A DNA stretch of 52,192 nt from Haplomitrium mnioides. Its lineage: Eukaryota; Marchantiophyta; Haplomitriopsida; Calobryales. This document shows positions 1 through 12,221 of the stretch, one piece after another; within the stretch, counting starts at the first letter, position 1, and each line of letters opens with the position of its first letter. The position numbers and the translations under genes were made by a program. The DNA lies in the NCBI GenBank assembly GCA_049999725.1, contig JBNGIS010008085.1:1-52192 (forward strand). Direction: 5' to 3'. The notes beneath the pieces were generated by a model. The model saw only the letters and a program-made list of their open reading frames with translations, was not told the DNA's origin and searched no databases.

Positions 1-880
1 TCTTCTCCGAACACCTACCTGTATTTATCTACTGACCTACTGACATAGTGCACAAGTTCGACTCATGTTTCTATTTAGTAACTAAGACTTCAATGATTTC
101 GACTCTTCTCCAAATCTTCTCAATGATTTCGACTCTTCTCCAAATCGTCTCTCGACAACGCTCCGGACAACGACATAATCCAATGATTTCGACTCTTCTC
201 CGAACACCTACCTGTATTTATCTACTGACCTACTGACATAGTGCATAAGTTCGACTCATGTTTCTATTTAGTAACTCAGACTTCAATGATTTCGACTCTT
301 CTCCAAATCTTCTCTGGACAACGCTCCGGACAACGACACAATCCAATGATTNNNNNNNNNNNNNNNNNNNNNNNNNNNNNNNNNNNNNNNNNNNNNNNNN
401 NNNNNNNNNNNNNNNNNNNNNNNNNNNNNNNNNNNNNNNNNNNNNNNNNNNATTTCGACTCTTCTCCAAATCTTCTCTGGACAACGCTCCGGACAACAAC
501 ACAATCCAATGATTTCGACTCTTCTCCGAACACCTACCTGTATTTATCTACTGACCTACTGGCATAGTGCACAAGTTCGACTCATGTTTCTATTTAGTAA
601 CTCAGACTTCAATGATTTCGACTCTTCTCCAAATCTTCTCTGGACAACGCTCCGGACAACAACACAATCCAATGATTTCGACTCTTCTCCGAACACCTAC
701 CTGTATTTATCTACTAACCTACTGACATAGTGCACAAGTTCGACTTATGTTTATATTTAGTAACTCAGACTTCAATGATTTTGACTCTTCTCCGTGGACA
801 ACGCTCCGGAGAACAACACAATCCAATGATTTTGACTCTTCTCCGAACGACACAATCACATATAATTTTGGTGAGAGGTA
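1..880. repeat. Tandem satellite, unit about 163 bp
   Basis: A block containing ACACCTACCTGTATTTATCT recurs at 11, 204, 530 and 693. The spacing is 163 bp between the last two copies. The first interval is 193 bp because a 30-bp subrepeat containing GATTTCGACTCTTCTCC is duplicated inside it. The array is cut by an N-gap and decays after about 780. Short reading frames here simply follow the repeat and are not supported as genes. Confidence 0.9.
352..451. other. Assembly gap (100 N)
   Basis: Exactly 100 N inside the satellite. This is probably a gap of unknown true length, so the copy number of the array is unreliable. Confidence 0.95.
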
Positions 881-1184
881 CTTTCTCCGAACAACAGTAC
901 AAGCACATATATCTTTGGTGTGCTTCACAAACATATATCTTTGGTGTGCTTCACAAGAGACTTCTACGTAGCTATAATGATAAACATTCAATATAAGGGC
1001 AACTTACATCTTGCCACTTCAAGCTTTCATTTTATTTTCCAAAACATCAAGGTTCAATCATGTGGCGCATCTTTTTGATTATTTTTAATTCGTTCTTTTC
1101 TTATGAGTATTTTCCTTTAATAAATGAATCTATCTTTCATGGGGGAACATTTTTTCTGAACATGTCTTCCTCTCACATGGGGCA

Positions 1185-1392
1185 CATTCTTTGAACAAAT
1201 TTACCTCACATGGGGCACATCCTTTGAACAAATTTACTTCACATGGGGCATATTTTTTGAACAAATTTACCTCACATGAGGCACATTTTTTGAACAAATT
1301 TACCTCACATGGGGCACATCCTTTGAACAAATTTACTTCACATGGGGCACATTCTTTGAACAAATTTACCTCACATGGGCCACATTCTTTGA
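1185..1392. repeat. 33-bp minisatellite
   Basis: About six copies of a unit containing TTGAACAAATTTACCTCACA occur, for example at 1191 and 1224 (period 33). Because 33 is a multiple of three, both strands stay open and give an 11-residue periodic peptide on each. That is a property of the repeat and is not evidence for a gene. Confidence 0.85.
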
Positions 1393-4290
1393 TTCTCACA
1401 TCTTTCTGGCAAAAACTATATCATATTATAATAGACTTACACTAGATTGGAAAGGTGTGAAACAGAACATATATGCAATTTATTTATTTTTTTCCCTTTT
1501 TCCATGTCATTTCATAACTTGATATTGCATTGCTCTGTTTTTCCAGCATATCTCAGTTTGTACTCCTACGCAGTCAGACTTGGTGCACACTTTGTTATTA
1601 TAAATCTTCGTGATGCCAATCCACACGCTACTTTCTGTACTTTAACTGACTTTGCATACTCTACATGTCATTTTTCTTTGTCTCGTATCTTCTCCTTCAA
1701 ACTGAGTGCCTCATTGTTCCTTTCAAAGACCCAGTTGATGGAGAAGCTTCTCTTTCATGCACGCAGCTGTTTCGATCATTTCCTCAATTTCAATTTTCTT
1801 GAGAATTTCCGGCCACAGTATGGGCACACACAAAGTTCTTCTGGTTCTGCCCTCACAATTCTTTTCTTCTCCAATAAATCGAGGGCATTTTTTTCTTCTC
1901 TCTCTTCTCTCACCCGCATTTCTATACCTGATTGCGTAGTTGTTGGGATAAGCTGCAATGTCCACCATTTCCCCAAACTCACCTGCCATGGTTCAGAAAA
2001 ACAATGCCGCACCGACAGGTACGACAAAATTTTAAGGCTTGTTTTCCACAGCCCAACAAACCGCAAAAATTCTTTCGCGTTCAACTTGCGGCTCTTCCAG
2101 TGGAGCTGGAAAATCTTTCCCATTTGCCTCAGCAGTCGAGGAAGCCAAACGCTCGCCCAAAACACGAGGTGGTGACTGGTGAAGGAACCTCACAGTGGGT
2201 AGAGAAGTCAATACATGAATTGAGGACAAAAAATGTGCGCACAGACCCCACGCTACTGCAAACAATCCAAGTCTTTCGAGTATCAAACCATCACTGGGTT
2301 GGAATTCGGAAATTCTATCAGAGAATACACAGACCACACTATCGCTGCGAGTAGCACAGAAGAACTTGAGAGCTGCAAGGAAGAGCAAGTGATGCTTACC
2401 TCAAAGCTTCTCTTCTTGTTCCTGGTCGATTTGGTAACGAAGGGCTCCACGAATCTCACCTTCTTGGATATGATAGCGTGCAGACAGGTAGACGTAAAGC
2501 ATAGGCAGACCACGTTGCGACGCCAGAAGAATTGAAATGGAGGTACTGTTCTTGCTCGAATATATACAAAAACAGGGAGAAATCCCTTCCTCACGATTGA
2601 ATAGAGATCATCGCTGGATGATCTCTTCAGAATTTTCGGGTCACGATTGAAGGCGATTTCGGGGCGTGATTTGGGGGCGCAGCAATCAAGCAGCAATCAT
2701 CGCTGTTCTTTGCTAAATCAATCAAAAGTTGTGGGACCATGTATTAGTGACACGTGCCACCTATATAATTAGCTACAACTAGCTATTTCTAACTTTAACT
2801 AACTAACTATCTTCGTTAAAAGTTAATAACCAAGTTAACTTTTAACAAGTACAATATTAACTTATAACTAGTTATTTTCAGGCAAAGGATGCAACAAAGT
2901 CTTCTCTTGTCAATGCTATGTTCAGCACATTTGCTGCCTATCTCACCACTTGAGGTTCAATATCTTGTGCTAACCTTTCGCTTCAAAAGTGGTTATGGAT
3001 ATAGTATGCTTGGTAGTTGGATTCTTAGCTCATGATGCTTTTACAGACAACTTGTATTGTCTTTGAAGTCCACAAATGATGTGGGTTTCTTCATCTTGAA
3101 ACCCAATCTTCCGTCAACCTCCTTAGCCAAAGGTATTTAATAATTGACTAAATACTAAATACTCACAAATGCATTTCTAATATGCAAACATACATTGGCA
3201 ACCGAACTTGTGCATCATAACAACTTTGCACCTTGTTTGTGTTATATTGCTTGAAATGCGGAGATCAAGTGTGCCATTTAAAAGAGGAAACTTGAGTATC
3301 AATCCAACAAAAAAACCATTTGTAAAAAAAAAACATTTGTAAAAAAATTCATGCATGAATTTTAAAATAGTGAAGATACTAAAAACAAGTTGAGTACTTA
3401 ATTTAGCAAGAACTACCTCAAAATCAAGTCTCTTAAACACTCTACTAAATCCGCTACTTTATTGGTTACCTTCAATACAAATATCACTATCTTCCTACAT
3501 TGGTTCTTATGAATTGCCTACATCATTTTTCTCAGCCACCTATTTGAGATATTGTTGCCTCCAACCAAATATTTGCAGAACTACTTTAAGACCTACACAA
3601 AGTACCTTGTTGTGGTTTGACATTAAACATAGGAGTAGAAGCCCAATGTTATCATTGGTTCAAGATCAAGTTGTTATGATGCTCTTTGGTGTAGTATTGT
3701 CAATGTAATCTAGAGGGGGAAGTCCGGCAGTCTATAAATCTAATAGACATTCTTTTCTAGATGACTCAATAGATCGTTTCATAGTTGGTCTCTTATATCA
3801 TGACATTTTCTCTTTGAGAATCCCGAGAAGTTCAATATCCCTATAAAGCATGCAATACACATCTAGGTACCTAGGAGAGTAGCCAATTGTTGCTAATGAC
3901 ACATCAGTTCCTTTGTGTACTAGCTTTTGTAGCTCAAGTTTAAATTGGTGTGACAAGCTCTCAAGATGCATACTCAGTTTAGAGTAACTTGGCATTTCAA
4001 TGAGCACGAGTTATTGGTACAAATTAGTGCAACAAACAAACGAAATGCAGCTCACAGACAAGTAAATTGTCCTATAATTTACTTTGATCTAAGTGATGGT
4101 CAAATTACTCTTATGAGATGTAGTGTTGATATCTCAATAATTCAAACTCTCTAACTTTCTCTATCATTAACTACTTAGTCATAATTATCTGGTGTTTGAG
4201 CAATGAGTCTTTCAGTGTTTTGACCCTTCGGTGTCTTAGGCCTCTAGATCATAACTTCCATTATTGAAGTGTCTCTCGAAAAGAGACAAC
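1393..4290. other. Mostly unassigned region
   Basis: No complete gene is recognised. 1400-2700 is richer in GC than its flanks and contains broken coding-like stretches on the minus strand (see the entry at 1723-1989). On the minus strand a G-box CACGTG (2751-2756) lies beside a TATATAGG-like box (about 2761-2770), upstream of this coding-like segment, and could be an old promoter. From 2.8 to 4.3 kb the sequence is AT-rich with only short reading frames and no motif I recognise. Confidence 0.4.
1723..1989 (-). pseudogene. Possible host gene fragment with a zinc-finger-like CxxC motif
   Basis: I do not recognise the gene. On the minus strand an ATG at 1989 in good context (ACCATGGC) opens a peptide beginning MAGEFGEMVDIAAYPNN. 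A neighbouring frame then gives CVCPYCGRKFSRK, which looks like the first half of a C2H2 zinc finger. The first frame resumes with EEMIETAACMKEKLLHQ. Reading them together implies at least two frameshifts, so this would be a broken copy. The plus-strand frame over the same DNA (1447-2175) is longer but has a hydrophobic, low-information composition and is not preferred. Function is unknown. Confidence 0.3.
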
Positions 4291-6889
4291 TACCAACAGT
4301 CGCTACTTTCATTTGGCAATCGGAAATATCAATTTTTGAGATTTAGTATTGAAAAACATCAATTTAGCATTTGTAAAGTTTTTTGTATATACAAATTTTT
4401 TTTTTTTACGTCGACATTGCATTTAAAAAATTACAATATTAAAATTATCAAAAATGTTTTTTGTATTATTTACATATTAATTAAAATATCACCTTATTCT
4501 AAATATACTAGATGCATAAAAAACTAGAACCAAAGTGCACATTTCAAGAAAAGCACATCCAAAGAAATGTAGATGTCTATGTGTGCATAGAATTCATCAC
4601 TATTAAATAGTTACAAGTTTCATAATGACACTCTCACTAGTAAAAATACCTCATATTCAAGATAGCACTTTTAAGATTATATTGACTAGGCTTTATTAAG
4701 TGGGGCACAATTAAGAAGTGATAGGAAATTATTTCAAGACCTAGGTAGCAATAACTCAAAATGATTAGAAAACTATAGCCACCTTCTAAGAGTTCAGTAC
4801 TTTTTTTCCTAACATCTTTTAGTCTTCTTGTGAAACAATAATTTTGTGTTATTTGCTATGAGAGCACTTATTAATGGTTGTCTAGCTTTACATGCATGGC
4901 TTCGAGGCACTTTCTTGTAATTTCTTCATTTCAAGAGGTTTGTACATTCTTTGATTTTTTTTTATTTGGTACATTTTTTTGGGTTCCTTGCATCTTTATT
5001 TGGTACATATTTTTGGGTCCTTTGTATATATTGTTGGGTTCTTCACAATGTTGCACATTGGAGGATTTAACATTGCACATTTTAGAGACTTACGCCTTAA
5101 TCAAACGTTGCAGCTTTGATTATCTTATTTGCCTCTCTAGCATTTTGCAATTCTTCTTACAACTCCTTTGATTAGGTCTCCTCTTTGCTTTATATCTTAG
5201 CCCAAACATTAAAAAACATGAGATGTTGATGTGAGATATGCTCACTTGCTTGCATACAATGCTTGGACTGTGGCTTTGTGTGTGTGCAATGACTGCATTA
5301 CCGATGGTTAGTGGCAATTGCAAGTTGAATGTTTTCATTGTTCCGTAGTCAAAGCTTTGGGAATAATTCAGAGGGAGAAAGGGTGTCTATCCTTTGCTTC
5401 AACTAATCTTTGCTTGTTGAATAATCCAGAGAGAGGAGGGTTGTCTATCCCTTACTTCAACTAATCTTTGCTCACTACAAGAGTATTGGCACATGTGCAA
5501 CAAGCTATAAAGAGAGGGAGCCTACATCACTGAGAGTAGGATTACTTCTTTGTCGTAAGTTTGGAGGATACTTTTTTAATTGTTTTAGTTTGGTGTAACT
5601 TCCAATTTATGTTTCCTACCTATAGATGATGAGGACTATTTCCATGTAGAGTGAAAGCTCTCTCTTGAGCTCTTTCTTGTTCTCATGCAACTCTCACTTG
5701 AGAATGCTTAGAAAGATTTCCTTCTATTCTTGGCATAGTTTCCAGATGCCATAGTATGTTACTTGCAGCTTGGAGTGCCAGAGGTGGGGTATTTGAGGTA
5801 GTTGGTTCTTGCATCCATGGAATAGAGCAAGGTAGAGGAATGAAATTCTTGACAATGAGATTTGTGCTAGGGTAGTGTTCTTCACATAAGTACAAATGTG
5901 CAACTTCAACACATTCCAACCTTATTGTGACAAAAGCATGAGAGAGTGGAGAACGATGAGTGTTGGGACAATATTGCTCTTGTCTTGGAATTTTTCATTA
6001 GTGTCGCTCTCTCCAACATCTTTTCTTTGACCGCTACCTTGATAGAAATATGATTGTAGAACTACTTATCTAATTGATTTGCTTTCTAGTCTTCAAAAAG
6101 TTCTGCATGCTTGAATTTGAATGCCATGTTGTTTTGGATTAAATGCCTTGCTCTTTGGATTATATGCACATATTTGAATCAATAAAAAGCTCTAACTTTG
6201 AAACATTTCAAGATTTTTCATTGAAAAAAAATCATTGGATACAATGCTGAGCAATAACAACTGCCATATCTTTTGGTTGAATGGGAGAAACACCATTGGT
6301 TTTGAGTGACTACTATTTCTATGAGCATGAGTGAGATTGCATTATGTCCAAATATGTCATATGAAATGAAGTCAACTCTATCGAGCTCATCTGTTGGATC
6401 CAATATCAAAATCTACATTGAGCACAAGAAGTTCAGCAACAATGTGTTTGAGTTTGTGAAAAAAAAACTCAAAGATGATCTCCAAATGAGTAACAAATCA
6501 AATATAACTCTAAATAGAGTTAATAGACCAAATGCCAATATGGAAAAGAACCAACCAATTGCCAAGAAAGGCATTTCTACAAAGAGAACACAAGCAAAAG
6601 CTCAACCCAATTGAGAAGAACTTTGGAATTAGGAATTGGGCAATAAAGCCCCTCTATTTATGCTTGAAAAAAGGTATTATCCTACTTTCTTCACTTACAA
6701 GTTCCAATTTCAACCGCAAACATGATTTTATCTTACTTTACTAAAAGGAATTTCAATGAAAGTAATCCATCTACCACTTTACTAAGAGAATTTCAACCCT
6801 AAAAATGATCTTATATCAATCTTATGCCACTTTAATAAAAGTAATCCTCCATTGATACTCACTACCATTCACTTCACTTCTCTCTACTT
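4291..6889. other. AT-rich unassigned region
   Basis: 4290-4530 resembles 43560-43870 in the same orientation. Both have an ACAGYCGCTACTTT-like start followed by TATTGAAAAACATCAATTT and a T-rich run. The rest shows only short frames. A TATA-like CTATAAAGAGAGGG at about 5508-5521 and the position next to the chromovirus remnant make an old LTR possible, but no LTR ends or target duplication could be identified. Confidence 0.35.
5361..5475. repeat. 58-bp direct duplication
   Basis: Two adjacent copies start with GAATAATTCAGAG at 5361 and GAATAATCCAGAG at 5419. Both end in CAACTAATCTTTGCT. They differ by several substitutions. No function is inferred. Confidence 0.75.
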
Positions 6890-8100
6890 CCTTATAATTA
6901 ACACAACATTATGGTTGTACTAGTATACAATCTCCACCTTCTAATCAATGACATCCTCATCATTTCCTCCACTTTCAAGTAATCGAATATCATGTTAAGC
7001 ATTCTCAAGGTTAGAAAAAGTCTCCCAAGTAACATCATGAAAAGGATATCCTTTCTACAAAACTTTAAATTGAACTTGCTCTTCACTTGATAACTTGTTT
7101 TGCTAATCCAATTCATATTCTTCATAATCATAAAGATTTATAGCTATAAGAGGAATTTGAACACATTTTGGAAAAGAAGATGGACTAGAAGAAACAAAAG
7201 GCCTAAGTTTAGAAACATGGAACACATGATGAATCTTTATATGGAGAGAAGGATCATGTTTGTAAGCAATGGGAGAAATAACTTAGGACATAGAGAAAGA
7301 ACCAATCCAAGTTGGAGATAACTTATGGTCTTGAGTATCTAAAGACAAGAGAAGATCGTGAGTGTAAAGCATAACTTGGACACCTAAAACATGACAGAAA
7401 TCACAATGATATTTATTGGTATATTTTTTTGCTAATTTTGAGCAATAACAAAAAGATAAATGAGACAAAAATATGAAAGTAATTGGAAAATTGGAAAATT
7501 GGAAGATAAAAAAGAAAGCACACCATCCAAAACAAGAGGAAGTTCATCTAATTTTTTTTTAAAAAAGTTTTTGGTATTGGCTTGTTTGGACTTGTTGTAG
7601 GAAAACTCTATATCCAATAAGAAACCATTACAATCAGTGTGATGAATATTGATAAACACTCAAAGCATATCCTATGTGACATGATTAACGTGCTTTGTTT
7701 GACCATCTGTTTGAGGATGATAAGTTGTAGACATAAATAGCTTGGTACTCAAAATCTTAAATGACTCTTGTAAAACAATATCAAAGTAAATTTTTCCAAT
7801 TATGGAGCGTCTGCTGATTATTTAACATTAGTCAGCTTGAATCTATCCACTATGTCCACCATTAGTGTTAAATGAATTTAGTTGTTGAGCTTGTACACAA
7901 ACACTACAATCGTAGTTGGAAGTGAAGTGACAAGATCCAAACCTACATGTTGCCAAAAAGGTAGTAGAAACTAGTTGTAGTTGGTTGAAGAGGTCCAAGT
8001 GGTTTGCAATTGAAAACCTTGTTTCATTGACAACTTTCATAAGAACAAACAAAACCATGAAAGTCTCGAGCTAGGTTTGGCCACCACCAAGAGCAGCCGC
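6890..8100 (-). pseudogene. Chromovirus (Ty3/gypsy) pol remnant: integrase and chromodomain
   Basis: This is the decayed 3' end of a chromoviral polyprotein on the minus strand. In order it shows: WWPNLARDF followed by a CxxxxC-type cysteine pair (about 8000-8095), the tail of the integrase zinc-binding region; YHPQTDGQT (7696-7722), the classic integrase core motif; a GVQVML block and SPTWIGSF (about 7310-7400); KIHHVFHVSKLRP (about 7199-7237); and a chromodomain-like end with YDYEEYELD (about 7097-7126) and KGYPFHDVTWE (about 7021-7054). The motifs lie in several frames with stops, so the fragment is dead. Its 5' edge is cut at about 8100, beside copy A of the two-gene cassette, and everything upstream (gag, protease, RT) is missing. 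Confidence 0.85.
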
Positions 8101-8140
8101 TACTCTAAACCATGAACCGCTATTAAGTTCCTTGTCAGGA
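8093..8140. other. Junction motif between chromovirus remnant and cassette copy A
   Basis: A segment containing CAGCCGCTACT then GAACCGCT joins the truncated chromovirus integrase to the truncated last exon of cassette gene X. Closely similar segments occur in the same orientation at 43534-43580, where copy B breaks off, and at about 32988, at the palindrome centre. A weaker match lies at 4296. It may be a breakpoint or a remnant of another element. Confidence 0.45.
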
Positions 8141-9345
8141 CTTTCCAGTCCTGAAAATTGCAACAGAATCACTAGATGCACTAGCAGTACGAGGAGGAAC
8201 ATGCTCCTTATGGTACACATATACAATCTACGATTCTATGACATCAGACGACAAAGTAGCCATCATCAAAACTCTCTAGAGATTATAAAGAAATTGACAT
8301 ATACTATATTTGACAATGATAAAATTTTGCATCAACTTCAAAGCATAGACAAGGTCTGTGCCAAACCCAAAGCAAAGATCTAAGATCCAATCTTGGTTTA
8401 TCAACAAATGGCTAATGAAAAAGTTGTACAAAGCTTGAGGCTTTTGGTACACATTCATAGGAGCAAAATCTCTTAGATGTTTAAGTTTCACTGAAACAAT
8501 TAGACAACTGAAAAATACTCTATATTATCTATCAAGAACAGTCACTTGCATCGTCGGATTGTAAGTTGAATAACTTCATGCTTTGTTTGCCCTCTTTGGT
8601 ACAATATCTCACAATCTAGTATTCGTGGGCATGAGTGATTTTAGGACCCCTCCCCTCCTCCCCTCCCCCGAATGATGAATATTTTTTTTGTTCATGTAGT
8701 AATAAAAAACAAATCAGACATTGCAAAGAAAGTAAAAGAAAAGTAAACAAGATAAACTAAAATACTAAAAAATCAAAACAAAACTTACCAGATGTTGTGG
8801 TCGATGGTACAGCAAACCTCCAAAAGAGCATCCTCCATGGTCTCGAATTGTTGAGAAGAATGAATGATACAAAAGACCAAAAATCAGAAGCGGTAGCAAC
8901 CGCCAAAAAAGAGACCTTGTCAAAAATGTCGTCTTTCATGAAGAGCTCAAAATTGTCATGCTTCCATTCCTTTAGGTTATACTTGTAAGGAATATTAGCA
9001 ATTGCTACAGTGAAACTTCTGGGTTTCACCAAGCCCTTCAACTATCGAGCGTTAGACTCCTCTTGGACTTGATAAAACACCATGTTGAGCCTATCAACAT
9101 AGGACAATAGGTCTTCATCTTGCTCTTCAAGCCTTCCTTTAGTTGGAGGGACAACAACGTCATTTTGCTGCCTTGCCTTCCACTCTTTGGCTTTCTAATA
9201 GTAGAGTAGAAAAGCAAGAGAGTATGAAATAAGAGTTGGGGTTTGGTATTGATCTTCAAAGGCTTCTTTGACCCTAGATCTTTTTTTCTCTTTCGTAGCG
9301 ACTGTCAATTTCTTGGAAAGTTGTTGTTTAAACATTTTGTCTTCA
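8140..9345 (-). pseudogene. Cassette gene X, copy A, 3' part: N4/N6-type DNA methyltransferase domain
   Basis: These are the last two exons of gene X. Exon 4 runs from about 9345 to 8789 and ends at a clear donor CATCTG|GTAAGT. It contains SYVD-like sequence and the motif IV-like ANIPYKYNLKE. The final exon contains a HEY motif, then NVYQKPQALYNFF (motif X-like) and DWILDLCFGFGT (motif I-like; family consensus D-x-F/C-x-G-S-G-T), then a stretch matching copy C (MATLSSDV...YVYHKE). In PF01555-type amino methyltransferases this order (IV, HE, KP, GSGT) is standard; they methylate N6-adenine or N4-cytosine in DNA. Copy A has the KP pair but two substituted glycine-loop positions, plus frameshifts. 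It is truncated at 8140, before the end seen in copy C. The gypsy insertion separates it from its upstream exons. Confidence 0.68.
8647..8669 (-). other. Quadruplex-prone G-rich tract in gene X copy A
   Basis: The minus strand reads runs of 5, 4, 2, 4 and 4 G separated by single A residues, a strong G-quadruplex-type pattern. It lies just upstream of the HEY motif of the last exon. Copy C has no equivalent tract here, so it is an insertion or expansion specific to copy A and adds to that copy's disruption. Confidence 0.7.
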
Positions 9346-9420
9346 TGTAAACAACAAGGAGAAAAAAATGAGAGGAGAAAACAAAAACAAGGAACTTGAC
9401 TTTAAAAAGAAAGAGTGGTC

Positions 9421-9710
9421 CATGTCAGCATGCACTAAAGAGTCCATGCTTGCATGGACTTTGGACTCTATGCATGCATTGACTCTAGAATTGATGCTCT
9501 TGGGCTTTAGAGTCCATGCGGCCATAGACTTAAGAATCTATGCGAGCATGGACTTGAGAGTCCATGCGCGAATGGACTTGAGAGTCCTTGCTCGTGGACT
9601 CTCAAGTCCATGCTCGTATATACTTTCAAGTCCATGCAAGCTTGGGCTTGAAATTCCATGCGCAAAGACTCTCAAGTCCATGTGCCCATTGACTCTCAAG
9701 TCGAGACACG
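9421..9710. repeat. 24-bp self-complementary array in gene X intron (copy A)
   Basis: Degenerate 24-bp units combine an ATGCGCGCAT-like core with GGACT...AGTCC arms. The array sits between exon 4 and exon 3 of gene X, in the same intron as the arrays at 42890-43130 (copy B) and 49535-49815 (copy C). The gypsy element inserted at its end. Reading frames here, such as the one at 9368-9790, reflect the period being a multiple of three. Confidence 0.85.
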
Positions 9711-9715
9711 TCAAG
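9711..9715. repeat. Left target-site duplication TCAAG of gypsy element
   Basis: TCAAG directly precedes the LTR terminus TGTCAGCC. It is identical to 24919-24923, directly after the other LTR's terminal GACA. Five-base duplications are normal for Ty3/gypsy integration. Confidence 0.95.
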
Positions 9716-11559
9716 TGTCAGCCCTGTGGTCGGAGCCTTAACTCTTTTACGACCGAGTTACCCCCACTTAAGGGCTCACTAGTGTTTTGAGATCTTTTAT
9801 GGGAGGGGCTTTGCACCGAATGGACCCCAACTTCTACTTACCAGTTCAAGAGTGATTGCACAACACTCAACAACACCCAAGCACACACACCCCTCCTTCA
9901 GGCCTTAACCTCGAAAGGTGCCACTTGGAAGACAGAGGCAGATAGAATAGGGCATTTGACTCTTGGCTGCAATGGTCTCTTGGGGAGTACTGAGTGATTC
10001 TGTGTTTGCCTCACGGTCCTGGCCACTAGCCCACAGTTGCTTCAGTAGCCCACTTGCTCATTCACATCCATTTCCTTAAAACACACACAAGTAGGCTGTG
10101 ATGCTGCTGAATCACTTTGTAGTATAATTCAGAAGTTCAAAACTGGACCCAATCACCTTGTATACAGAAGGGAAATAGGTCCCAACATCCAATTATCACA
10201 ATACAATGTTGTTAGTCTTGACTTCTCCTGTCCAAGGTGTCCTCAGGATTTGACAAATGGAATGCAGACCTTCTAAAACTAAGAACTTCACAGAACTACA
10301 AACAAAACACAAATCTAACAACACACATGAACATAAAGACACCTATACATCGATACTGCCTTGCCAACATTACAGTCCTTTTCCACCTCTCAAGAATCAA
10401 TCTTTTCTCTCAATCCTCCTTCAACTCCCATCAGCAACTTCAGTTCTCCTCCAATCCTTCATCCACACACTCTCATCCAGATGGTTTTTCAACTTCCATC
10501 GCGAGAAGCCTTGAATTTACTTCCTCAAGCTCGAAAGAGGATTTCTTTAACTTCCACCTCTGGAAGACAGTCCCCTCGATTGCTAGCAACCCACTCCACC
10601 TTGAGCTTTGAATGGATCTTCTCTACAGTACGCGTGCACTAGCACAACCACTTCTCTCTTGACTCCACTTGAGTATTATGACCAAAAACACCCCCAAGCA
10701 CTCCTATGATTGATGCTCTTACACAGACGATGCTTAAACGACCCAAAAATCCCCCTTGGCAGCCTCTCACGAATTTGAGACCGAAAGAATTCCCTTCAAA
10801 TTCAAGTGGTAATCCACCTCCAAATGATGGTCCACCCACAACGATGAGTCCACTTGGATTACTTGATACTCTAGAGCTCCACGCTCAATGATTCTCAGCG
10901 CCTCTCCAGTCCACCTCCACCCCCACTGGTCTCCCTGCACGAGTCCACTCCCTCACGTGAATCTTGGCTGGAATTCTCTCCTCTCTCTCCCTCGCTGCTT
11001 CTTCCTCTTCGAGTCTGCTCTCACAACTCAATTTTGCATAACCAACAACCCCCACAACGTCGCAACGATCCCACCTATACCCCCTTGCATGCACGCATCC
11101 CTCCCAACAAATTCTTGATCAAGATTGATCCTCCTCTCTTTGCTAGACTTGGCCGTTTTTCTCGTTAGCAACCGCTTCTTAACAAGGTGACACCTGGCAG
11201 CCAGCCCGGGTTTAATGGTCGTCTCGTGATTCAGCCTTCAAGATCGGAAGAGGAGAATTTTCGGAAAAGGCTTGGTTGAACCCTGCCTTCGATCCATAAT
11301 GCTCTCCATTGCAGATTTCGACCTGGAGTCGCCTCGCCGCTGGACGCATTAGCAACCCCGTAGCAGTCCCGATTTGATTTCTTTGAAGCATCACGTTGAG
11401 CGCAGATCTGAAGTTTGGTCAGAGAGGTCATTCTGCAGAGAAATCTGAAGAATTTTGCTTGGAGAGGATTGAATTCTTAGATTATCGCAACAGGTGGGCT
11501 ACCCGATGCATCTTGCAGGCTGCCACGTAATTTTCCTCAATCCTCCTTGTTGCCATGCC

Positions 11560-11790
11560 CCCGCTATCGCCCGCGGGCCCTCGCAAGCTGCCACACTTCT
11601 ACAAACACTCACGGACCCCCGCAAGCTGCCATGTGTCCGCAAACTCTCTCGGAACCCCGTCGTCGTTTGCGGACCCTTGCAAGCCGCCACGTCATCCGCA
11701 AACTCTCTTGAAACCCCGCTATCGCTCTTAGAACCCCGCTGTCGCTCGCAGACCCTTGCAAGCTGCCACGTCATCCGGAGCTGCGTCGTC
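11560..11790. repeat. GC-rich tandem subrepeats in 3' LTR
   Basis: Imperfect units of about 55-65 bp built around CGCAAGCTGCCACGTCATCC and CTCTCGGAACCCCG. They recur in the partner LTR at about 22450-22660. Two blocks containing GCAAAGGGGTAGGC follow (about 11803 and 11930). Confidence 0.7.
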
Positions 11791-12221
11791 CGACGTCGCC
11801 CTGCAAAGGGGTAGGCGGACCATCTCATTGACTGGATCCCGCAGTTGACTCAACGCTGACCTGGACGACCCCTCGGACCACCTCTGAACGCCACATCATC
11901 TGCCACCGCGCCATTCGATACCGCCCCGCAAAGGGGTAGGCAGACCGTCGCATTGACTGGATTCCGTGGTTGACCTGCGCTGACTTCTCCTCTCTTTTGT
12001 GGATGCCACGTCATCCGTAAAACTCTTCCCTCGTCGAGTAAGAACATTAGCGTTGTCATCGTTTCAAAGCTCACTCGCAATAAGAATTGTACGCTCCCGA
12101 AGCTCCCTTCGCTTAAGTTGTCATTCCGCTCGATGTAAGAACTATAGCGGACTCCACGTTGCTCCCCGTCGAACTTTCAGCATCGCCCGTACTCCTTTGA
12201 ACTTTCATCCTCCTCATTTTT

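Noticed and set aside
1130-1445. Cysteine-rich repeat protein on both strands over the 33-bp minisatellite
   Set aside because: The period of 33 keeps frames open on both strands, and there is no sign of codon preference or flanking gene structure.
1447-2175. 242-residue plus-strand open frame
   Set aside because: Hydrophobic, low-information composition with no domain. The minus strand over the same DNA shows more protein-like pieces (CPYCGRKF), so this is probably a shadow.
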